From Bretschneidera sinensis (taxonomy: Eukaryota > Streptophyta > Magnoliopsida > Brassicales > Akaniaceae): a stretch of DNA of 64,000 nt. Within the stretch, counting starts at the first letter, position 1, and every line of letters begins with the position of its first letter. This document shows positions 56,380-64,000 of the stretch, piece by piece. The DNA is taken from the NCBI GenBank assembly GCA_023935145.1, contig CM043698.1:35678001-35742000 (forward strand). Direction: 5' to 3'. The position numbers and the translations under genes were made by a program. The notes below the pieces were generated by a model that was not told the origin of the DNA, searched no databases, and saw only the letters and a program-made list of their open reading frames with translations.

Positions 56380-58112
56380 ATGGGCAAGAGAGGAGGAGCC
56401 AAAAGGGTACTAAATACACAATCAGGGTTTCAAAATCGGATCTCACTGAGAGAAGAAATTACTGGTAAAAAGCAAACCAAAGGAGGTGGAGTAGTAGGAG
56501 GATCAACCAAGGTGAAGTCTATACTGAGAAATAAGCACTTGCAGAACCTTGCAGTGTGGGCCACGGAAGCTTCAATCCCCTCTTTGGGAGCCTTTTTTGG
56601 GCACCGTTTGGCTGCTGATGGAGAGGCTGAAGGGATTGCTCCTGACCCTAATTTGTTTGCTTGCCAAAGGTTTGCCTTTGCTCTTTCTCTTTTTTTTTTA
56701 AAAAAAAAATATTTGAATTAATAAGCGAATTTTGAACTTTATTGGGTTAATTAGGGAATTATGATTCGACCCTTCATAGAAAATGTGTCTTTGAAAGAAG
56801 TTATGTGCTAGGCAGCTGTTGACTGTTGTGGTTGTATGTCTCTTCTTTGCTGGTTTGCTTGAAAATTGTATCTAGATGTTGGTTTAAAGTAAATTCTGAT
56901 GTAAATGAACTTGATGATCTCGACTTTTTTGGGATTTTGTCTTGTAATTTACTTTGTAAGCTTTTTGTACTCTGGTTGGCCTCCCCTTGATGCCTTTATT
57001 ACAATTCTGTTTCTATGAGAAGAGAAGAAAAATTGTATCTGGTTGCAGTGTAGCTATTTCAGCTTAAAGTTTCTTGTAGAGTTAACTATATTGCAAGCTT
57101 CACTTTTTTATGTTCCTGCTATGTTAGGTTTGGACTAATAAGCCAAAATGTTGCATTAAACACGGTTCTTGAAGCAACTTTAATTTTCACTTAGGTTGAC
57201 CATCAGGTGACAATACCTATACAATAATGTTAAGATATATATGTGTGAATACAAATAAGCAAGGAAACAAAGTCATGCTTGAAATGTGGGATGTTCTTCA
57301 TGAACTTCATAGTGATTTATCTGCTTATTGTTATGGTGAAGATATCAACACAAATGTTAGTTTCATTGACTATTGGTTGAGTTTGAAACCTTTGAATATG
57401 TTTTACTATGACTTCTTGACTAACGTTAAGTTCTTTTACTGCAATTTTATGTTTTAATGGCTATAAGGATCAATAAGAAATACATGGTGACTTCCATTAT
57501 TGAATAATATTGTGTTACAGATGCGAGACAATCCTTCAGCCTGGCTTTAACTGCACTGTCCGAATTGAAAAGAATTTAGCGAAAGCACAACGACATAGAA
57601 GTAAGAAATCTAATACTTCTTCCACACAGAACAATGTGGTTTACAAGTGCCACTTCTGTTCTCATCAGAATCTGAAGAGAGGAACACCAAAAGGCCATAT
57701 GAAAGAGATCTACCCTACCAAGCCAAAAACTACTTCCATCTCCAAACCTGCGAAGTCCACACTTCAAAAGTGTGTTAACTCAGAGAAAGATTTGAGAGAG
57801 GTTCCTAAGGTGGATGAGACAGCTTTGCCAGCAATAGCTGGAGATACTCCTGTCACGCAGAATCCAGCAACTCCATTGTTGAGACCTGCAACTAGTTTGT
57901 TGGACAGAAATAGGAGGAAAAGAAACAGGTCAGGAACTAGAAAACCAGCTGAAACCGAAGGCAGTTCTGCCGCAACTGATACAGAGAAAGCTGTCTGCGC
58001 GTCAAGTAAAAGGAGGAGAAAATCATGGACAAGCCTCAAGGAGATTGCTAAGAGTAATGGGCATGATAACAGTCCAAACACTACCAATTTAAAAATCCCT
58101 TTCTGTTTGTAA
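56380..58112 (+). CDS. RNase P/MRP Rpr2/Rpp21-type zinc-ribbon subunit protein
   Basis: Two exons (56380-56669 and 57521-58112; donor GTTTGCC, acceptor TGTGTTACAG) give 293 aa. The four zinc ligands of the Rpr2/Rpp21/SNM1 domain are present as Cys95-x2-Cys98 (the codon for Arg97 spans the intron) and Cys140-x2-Cys143. Between them lies the family's LQPGFNCTVRI strand. The N-terminus is basic (MGKRGGAKRV) with a helical segment HLQNLAVWATEASIPSLGAF. The C-terminal 150 residues are low complexity and very basic (DRNRRKRNRSG, SSKRRRKSWTSLKEIAKSNG), suggesting RNA binding and nuclear location. Eukaryotic Rpp21 proteins belong to the RNase P/MRP ribonucleoproteins that process tRNA and rRNA. It is longer than human or archaeal Rpp21, as plant members are, and the partner RNP in plants is uncertain. 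Confidence 0.88.
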
Positions 58113-58139
58113 AGCAATAAGCAATACAGTCATTTTAGT

Positions 58140-58141
<2 letters not shown>

Positions 58142-58184
<43 letters not shown>
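58142..58184. repeat. (TA)n microsatellite in Rpp21-like 3' UTR
   Basis: An uninterrupted TA run of about 43 bases, starting 30 bases after the stop codon. Confidence 0.95.
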
Positions 58185-58186
<2 letters not shown>

Positions 58187-58490
58187 TCGATCAGAGGCCT
58201 CCTGAGAAGGGTTGGGCCAAACTCAAACTCAACACGTACGAGGAATGAAAGAAGTGTCAGCAACCAGAAGATTTGAGGGTTGAAGAGCAACCATTATAGG
58301 AGAATGTTGAGGTTAATTTGCTGTAAAAAATAATTTTTACTATTGACAGTTTAAAGTAATTGTTGTTATCCATAGGTTGCAAATTAATGTTTAGGTATGA
58401 TTTGGATAATGTTTTAAGTAAAGATTAAAGTAACTTTGGATAATAGAAATTTGTTACTTTTTTTTTTTTTATTGTTTGTTGCCAAAATTA

Positions 58491-58498
58491 TTTCTAAT
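58491..58498. repeat. 8-bp target-site duplication, left copy
   Basis: TTTCTAAT immediately left of the hAT element. The identical octamer follows the right end at 62170-62177. An 8-bp duplication is the hallmark of hAT insertion. Confidence 0.85.
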
Positions 58499-59824
58499 CA
58501 GTGTTTAAAAAGGTGGAGTCTGGGTGTGCCTGCGGGGCGTCCAAAGGCGAACGGGGTTAAAACGGTCCAAAGCGTGAAACTTTGGGCGTATCTGTTGTTG
58601 GGTGTACGATTTTTGGGTTTAGGCGTTCGCCCAATGAATTATTATTTTTTTAATTCAGCAGCCTCAAAATGATGTCGTTTTGGGTTAAATTAAATCAGTC
58701 TCATTTAACCAAAACGACGCCGTATTAATAAGCCCTTACCCATTTAGGCTTCTTCCTTGAAGTTATGTCTCTGTCTCATAGTCTCAGTGTCTTACTAATT
58801 GCCAGTGAAGCTCCTTACTCCAATCCAAGCCGTCTTCGTCTCTCTCTCTCTCTCTCTCTCACTTGTTCATGCATATTTCATAATTATCTTAGGTAAGTCA
58901 TTTATACTGTGCTTTCAAATTACAAATTATATGAACAAAGACTAATTCAGGTTTTTTAGGTTTAAATTATCTAAATTTAGAGCTTTTTTCAAAATTTTAT
59001 TCACTTCATTTTACCAATGTCATTTTGGGTGAGTATTTTGATATGGTTTGCCTTTTTTAAGCTTTTGTGATGCGTATTTTTTTTGTGTTTATTTGTTCAT
59101 TTGTTGTTTCTTTTTAGTATTTAAATTGAAGTTTTGTTTGACCTCTATTTGGTTTGTGAATTGTGAGAAAATGTTGTAAAGTCGGAATATAAATTATGTT
59201 TAAATGTAGTAATAATACAATGTGTGATTTGTTTCTTTTTATCGACTCTTATTCCTATGGATTGGTCCTTTTGAAATTTTATTCTATTACTAGCTAATTT
59301 TCAAGATTAGTAATTGAAATTATTCAAAATATCATGCAGAGATTGAGTTGGTGCTACTTTTACTACCTTTTATTTTATTAACAAAAGTAGTTGGCCTTGT
59401 CAATACGGTCTGAAGTTGGCTTAGTGCTATGATTTCTGCATATAGGTAGAAAAAGCCGGATTATGGCCTCTTTTTTATGACTTTTATAAGATCTGATTAA
59501 TTTCATATCAAGCTTGAAGTTCTTCGTTTTCTGAAATTATAGCTTTTCTTCCTCATGAGTGAGCTAGACATTTCAATTGCCTTAATTTCATGATTGCTTA
59601 CAGTGAGATGATAAGAAATGCAGTATTTCGCAGTAGTTATTGGTTTAGGCCGTTATTTATTTGTGTTCAACCCGTCTTTGTTATGTTCTACTATTAAACA
59701 TCAGCAGAATCTGAATACTAGTCAAATATGTTTTGTTTATCATTGTTGTATTTGACACGTTTATTTGTGTTGTGTGGTGTTTGCTTTCCTTGCATCCTTG
59801 TTGCTCAGGAAAGAAAAAACCTAA

Positions 59825-59895
59825 CCCTTCACAGGTGCTGCTGTGTAGCAGCCCCCTCCACAGGTGCTACTGTGCAGTAGCCCCTTCACAGGTGC
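59825..59895 (+). repeat. 2.5 copies of a 27-29 bp direct repeat at the transposase exon start
   Basis: The phrase CCTTCACAGGTGCTGCTGTG and what follows, through about AGCAG, is repeated as CCTCCACAGGTGCTACTGTG plus CAGTAG. A partial third copy follows (CCCTTCACAGGTGC). The array sits right after an acceptor-like TTGCTCAG (59801-59808) and encodes nothing typical of hAT proteins. Confidence 0.85.
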
Positions 59896-61663
59896 AAAAT
59901 CTAAGCAAGTTGTGAAGTTCATATATGGACATGCGTGGGTGCTTGCTTTAATGAGAAAACACACAAAAGATTATGACCTTCCTCACCGGGCAGTAACACG
60001 CTTTGCCACTGCTTATCTCACACTTCAAAGCGTTTATAAGAAAAAACAATCTCTTATAGCTATGTTTTCTTTAGATACATTTTGCTTTAGTAGATATTTC
60101 AAGATGAATGAGGGTACAAAAGCTCACACAAGCATATTGTTTGATCCGAATTTTTGGCGTAATGTTGCTTTTTGTATCAAAAGTGTTCTTCCTCTTGTTC
60201 TTGTTTTGAGAGAGGTTGATACAGAAGAGAGGCCTCCAATGAGATTTATCTACAATTTGATGGATGCTGCAAAAGAAAAGATTGCTTATAATTGTGGAGA
60301 AAATGAACACAAGTATGGGCCAATTTTGAAGAGGATAGATGATAGATAGACTCCCCAACTTCATCGACCTTTACATGCTACTGGGTTTTACTTAAATCCT
60401 CAGTTATGTTACACAGAGAAGTTTCTTATATTTGAGCTGATATTGAGGAAAGGATTGCTTGAATGCATGGAAAGGATGGTGAGTTATGAAGATCATGTTT
60501 CAGTTGATATTCAATTGGACTTATATGACTATACACGTGGAGACTTTGGAACTAGAATTGCAATCGATACAAGAAATCGACATTCTCCATGTACTATTTA
60601 AGACACATAATCTTAGTACTTGCTTAACCTCAGTTTGCTCATTAAATTATTTTTTAATATTTAAAATTTAAGACTATAAGATCCATAATGCTCTAAATTT
60701 AGTGACTAAAACATCTTGTTTTAAATTTACAGCATCAAACTATCAATCAAAGTGCTAGTTAGTATTATCATTTGTCACTGCCTAGTATTGTTCTTATGGA
60801 ATTAGTTTAATTGTGTAGCTGATTGGTGGCTGTGCTTTGGAAGCGACACACCTGAGTTGACAAAGTTTACTATTCGAGTCCTTAGTCTCACTTGTAGTGC
60901 TTCAGGGTGTGAGAGAAATTGGAGTATCTTTGAATCGGTAAAATTTATTTCACTTTCACAATTTAATACATATCATCTTGTAAAACTGAAACTTATATGT
61001 TGATAAAAAATTGATCTTGTAGATCCACACAAAAAAGAGGAACAAGCTTGAACACAAAAGATTGAATGCTTTGGTTTATGTTAAGTACAACATTGCATTA
61101 AGAGAAAGAAGTATCAGAAGGAGGCAAAATTTTTTTATCCTATATTGGTGGAGATTGACTCTGATGATGAGTGGATAGCGGAGACAAAGTCATCTCTTCT
61201 CCCTAGTGATCCTTCTTGGCTTGAAGAAGAACAATTATTTGATGTTGATACCATTAGGATTGTGCCAATTGAACCTTTGTAGAGAGAGGAGACTCAGACA
61301 CCTGCTCCGACAATAGAATGTGGTTCTTTTGCCTGTGGATTATCAACAAACAAACACATAAGATAGGATCAAGTAAGTATGAAAAAAAATATTATCATAG
61401 ATGGTCACATATCTATAGAATCATTGGTCTTATTATCATATATTGTTATAATGCACTAACACTATATAACTTGTGTAATTTGTTATGTAGGTCAAAAGGC
61501 TCAAGATCGAAGAAGAGGCAAGCAATCTAAATTAGATCCAATTGTGGAAGATATGTCACAAAATATGCCTCTAGGATTTCATTTAAGAACTTTTCCTAGC
61601 GTAGATATGTTTGATGAAGATGATGATGATATTGATGAAAGTGCTTTAGAGCCCATTGAATGA
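59830..61663 (+). pseudogene. hAT-family transposase relic
   Basis: The readable part starts at QVVKFIYGHAWVLALMRKHT (about 59908) and continues through the central region AVTRFATAYLTLQSVYKKKQ and LDPNFW-like DPNFWRNVAF. A TAG at 60347-60349 replaces the usual Trp before the conserved TPQLHRPLHATGFYLNPQL. After an intron the C-terminal dimerisation region follows in exon 60819-60937 (WWLCFGSDTPELTKF, SCxxSGCERNWS-type SASGCERNWS) and the exon from 61023 (IHTKKRNKLEHKRLNALVYV). An acidic tail runs to a stop at 61663. The N-terminal BED zinc finger was not found and a second stop occurs near 61280. The protein is probably inactive, although the dimerisation motif is intact. Confidence 0.85.
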
Positions 61664-62169
61664 TTTTGTTTGCTATACTATCTAATTTGTTGTTTTTAAT
61701 AGATTTATGTATGTGAATTTGTTATACCAATGTAAGTGTGTAAACACTAAACAGTAAACATTTGACACTTAACATTGTGTCGTTTTTATGTTTGTTAGAA
61801 TTTGGAACGTGTTTGTGTCTTGTGATGAATTGATTAGTCAATTTGAAAATTAGAATTTGGTTTTATTGATGAAAGATGAGATGTATGGAATTTGTTATAT
61901 CATTATAAGTGTGCAAACAACAACCACTTAACATTGTGTTTGTGATGTTAATGTATGTTTGTGAAGTATTTTGATAATCTTAATTCCTAGGTCTTAAGTT
62001 ACTAAAATTTATTGATAATTAATTAATTTATATTATTTCAATTTTTTTAGTATTTTTATAATTTAATTAATATTATTTTATTTAAAACGCCCAAACGTTT
62101 CAAAAGATTTACGTCCCAACGTCTCGGTGCTTATGCCTCGCCCAACGCCCTCACATCTGAAAACACTAT

Positions 62170-62177
62170 TTCTAATT
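62170..62177. repeat. 8-bp target-site duplication, right copy
   Basis: TTTCTAAT, identical to 58491-58498, directly after the right end AAAACACTA of the hAT element. Confidence 0.85.
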
Positions 62178-62834
62178 ATAATAAGAACATTCTGATTATG
62201 ATTGAAGCCATAATCATTAGTGTATTCGCATGGAAAATAATTAATCGATTTTCACAAAGTTTTGTTAGAATTCTCATCAAGTGAATATTAATGGTTGAAT
62301 TGATTTTCTTTTCGCTAAGTATTATTCTCTTTGTATGAGTACCGATTTTACATAAGTGATTATAAAGTCTAAAAATTTTAGTTGAGAATTCTTCAAAAGT
62401 ATATAAAAAAAACACTAGAGAAATTCGCATGGTGATTGACAAATTTGTTTTTTTTGGGTGTGCCACCATTGATAAAATATCAAATCATGCTCTATGTAAA
62501 TAACTATCAATCAATCTACAGGTAGAAAATTTTGCTTGAAATTTGAAAATATTTAAGAATGTTTCTTATTTAAACAAAAAAAATTGAATTGTCTGTTTTA
62601 AATGGAAATTAATCGGCGCTCGAAGTTGTGATCCTAGCGTAACAATGAATCAACCAAGAAAGGACCATATGGTCATTTTCAAGACGCGAATAATTTCCTA
62701 TATAAATCGGCGAGCACACCCCTCGGCGGGTTTAAAAACCCAACGTCCATGAATCATTTTCTTATTTCAGTTCTCTCTTTTTGACTCACACTGAACCCGA
62801 GTCTCTCGCAATTGTAGTCTTTAATCACTGAGAA
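62178..62834 (+). promoter_or_regulatory. Promoter and 5' leader of the BAH-domain gene
   Basis: TATATAAA at 62699-62706 is a good TATA box. Transcription would be expected to start near 62730-62740, leaving a leader of about 100 bases before the ATG at 62835. The stretch 62180-62600 is AT-rich with nothing recognised. The minus-strand frame at 62176-62469 has no domain. Confidence 0.55.
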
Positions 62835-63185
62835 ATGGGGAGCCGGCGGTTCGCTCAGGTGTCAACGAGCGACGAGGAGGAGGCGCCGCCAACGACGCGA
62901 CGGAGGACGCGAAATTCGAGCTCGGAGGACGGGCAGAAGCAAAAGAAGCGCAAGAAAATGAAGTTGGAAGAGGAGGAAGAGGAGGTGGCTGGGAGGGTGT
63001 TGAAGGAAGCAAAGAGAGGGAACGGAGAAGAGGAGAAAGTGGAACAGAAGGGAGAGGAACAGGAGGAGGAGGCGCTGGTTGAGGACGCGAAGCCTATTGG
63101 GGAGCCGATTAGGGTTTCGGGAAAAGGGAGAGGGAGGAGGAACCACTACGAGGCCTTCGAGTATGACGGGAATCGGTATGATCTG
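62835..63185 (+). CDS. BAH-domain chromatin-reader protein, first exon (gene continues beyond the window)
   Basis: The exon encodes 117 residues from MGSRRFAQVSTSDEEEAPP to RNHYEAFEYDGNRYDL and ends at a good donor (CTG followed by GTGAGT at 63186). The middle is a long run of Arg/Lys and Glu (RRRTRNSSSEDG, KKRKKMKLEEEEEE), typical of a disordered nuclear segment with a localisation signal. The HYEAFEYDGNRYDL end matches the start of a bromo-adjacent-homology domain, whose next segment in plants reads EDPVLL. From memory the N-terminus resembles Arabidopsis AIPP3/BDT1 (At4g11560) and At4g23120, BAH readers acting with CPL2 to repress transcription. Downstream exons are needed to confirm this. 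Confidence 0.75.
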
Positions 63186-64000
63186 GTGAGTGTGTTGTAT
63201 ATTCTGGCTTGTGTTTGTTTGATATTGGTGGAATTATGGTTTTTTTTTGGGAGGGGGTTGCATTTCTGGTTGCAAATTTGCAGTCGGGCTTTATGTTTGG
63301 TAGTGTTTTTCTTTTTTTCCCCTTTAAATGCATTGACGAATTGTGGTGGGATTTTAGGGTTTTTGTTCTCGTGAATTGGAATTTTTGGGTGAGTGGATTA
63401 GGTTTCGTGTTTGGTCCCTTAAAAAAATATAGGAAATGGAAGCTAGAATTTGCAGTATTTTTTTTTACCCCATTTACTCTATTAGGATGCTTTCGAGCTT
63501 GATGGGGATGTCCATCTTGCGAGTTCTTGGTTGTGATTATGTTGAATTCTGGTTGCTTGAGTCTTGCTTGTAGACAGGGTTTTGAGCTTGTAGACAGGGT
63601 TTTGAGCTTGTAGATTATTTGTGTGTTATAATTGTTTGTATTAGTTTGGTATTGGTGGAAATTTTGGATTTTTTCTTGGGTTTGTATGTTTTATTTGGTT
63701 GGGTTTTGGTGGGTTTTTTAATTGAAATTTAGAGGAGAATTGAGTTTGTTGTTTTGTGGTTGTTTTTGTTTTGTTAACATTAAAGTGAATTTTCATGGTT
63801 CCCTCTGTGAGATTTAGCAATGATGGCGAATGATCATGAATTTTGCTGTCCTAAGTATTTTTGTATCATTTTCATGAGGGAAAAAATATACTTGTGCACC
63901 CTTGTTCTACACTTGGTACCCATGCAAATGAATGTGTGTGACAACTGTGAAATTCTGTCATGCCCGGAGCACCACTTTTGCACAAATGTTAAGAGAATTA
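63186..64000 (+). other. First intron of the BAH-domain gene, open at the window edge
   Basis: T-rich sequence after the donor at 63186, with no second BAH exon seen before 64000. It holds a 20-bp tandem repeat (GCTTGTAGACAGGGTTTTGA) at 63566-63614, in two full copies plus nine bases. The open frames continuing from the exon into this region (to 63374 and 63209-63502) are intronic read-through. Confidence 0.65.

Larger units (their letters stand above)
58499..62169 (+). mobile_element. hAT-superfamily DNA transposon (3671 bp) with intact ends and decayed transposase
   Basis: The left end begins CAGTGTTTAAAAAGGTGG. The right end, reverse-complemented, begins TAGTGTTTTCAGATGTG, giving short imperfect terminal inverted repeats of the hAT type. 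The ends are flanked by the 8-bp duplication TTTCTAAT. Both subterminal regions are enriched in GGGCG/CGCCC motifs (left 58535-58635, right 62085-62150), as is typical of transposase-binding subterminal repeats. The interior carries a hAT transposase relic (59830-61663) in the same orientation. The element lies between the Rpp21-like and BAH genes and disrupts neither. Confidence 0.88.

Noticed and set aside
57764..58117. 117-residue hydrophobic minus-strand frame opposite the Rpp21-like exon 2
   Set aside because: It is antisense to a basic, Lys/Arg-rich coding exon, which automatically yields Leu/Phe/Ser-rich frames. It has no independent signal.
62862..63146. Leu/Pro-rich minus-strand frame opposite the BAH-gene exon
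   Set aside because: It is antisense to a Glu/Arg/Lys-rich coding exon and is a compositional shadow.

Overview
This is nuclear DNA of a eudicot flowering plant. It has multi-exon genes with GT-AG introns, AT-rich spacers with TA and GA microsatellites, plant-type L1 (LINE) elements, a hAT transposon, and gene families with plant-specific architecture. The species cannot be fixed from the sequence alone. All exon coordinates were worked out by hand from reading frame, splice signals and remembered family sequence; no alignment was run. No prokaryotic operon, CRISPR array or virus was seen.

Layout: (1) About 1.7-12.7 kb, minus strand: a decayed copy of a JMJ17/KDM5-type histone demethylase gene. 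Its introns are still in place, its exons carry stops and frameshifts, and one intron is split by a 4.7-kb LINE (6.1-10.8 kb). Several LINE 3' ends and a small MITE are nested in the same region. (2) 12.9-17.6 kb: AT-rich spacer with microsatellites and two related MITE-like inverted-repeat elements. (3) 17.6-27.4 kb, plus strand: a complete 10-exon brassinosteroid-signalling kinase (BSK) gene, 486 aa. (4) 28.1 kb: a tRNA-Cys(GCA) gene. (5) 28.4-31.2 kb, minus: a complete 3-exon beta-tubulin gene, 442 aa, divergent at its N-terminus and tail. (6) 34.9-42.7 kb, minus: a complete 15-coding-exon GSH1 (glutamate-cysteine ligase) gene, 525 aa, plus a 5'-UTR exon. (7) 45.1-45.9 kb: a truncated RNase H-bearing retroelement with an 11-bp target duplication. 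(8) 46.4-48.4 kb, minus: a single-coding-exon PYRP2-like HAD phosphatase, 380 aa. (9) 48.5-56.3 kb: spacer with another truncated LINE (54.1-55.4 kb) and short direct repeats. (10) 56.4-58.1 kb, plus: a two-exon RNase P Rpr2/Rpp21-type protein, 293 aa. (11) 58.5-62.2 kb: a 3.67-kb hAT transposon with intact 8-bp target duplications and a decayed transposase. (12) 62.8 kb to the right edge, plus: first exon of a BAH-domain chromatin-reader gene that runs out of the window.

The intact genes are housekeeping or signalling genes with no operon-like relationship. BSK relays brassinosteroid receptor signals at the plasma membrane. Beta-tubulin builds microtubules. GSH1 and PYRP2 act in plastids, in glutathione and riboflavin synthesis respectively. 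The Rpp21-like protein points to RNase P/MRP biology, and the BAH protein to chromatin. Their adjacency may reflect old microsynteny (BAH/PYRP2 and BAH/GSH1 neighbours in Arabidopsis, from memory).

The most notable items are the JMJ17 pseudogene read across about 11 kb with a catalogue of lesions, the precisely delimited hAT element, the HAD phosphatase lacking the canonical catalytic aspartates, and the GC-rich tandem units at the 5' end of the LINE. I found no convincing wholly new biological system.
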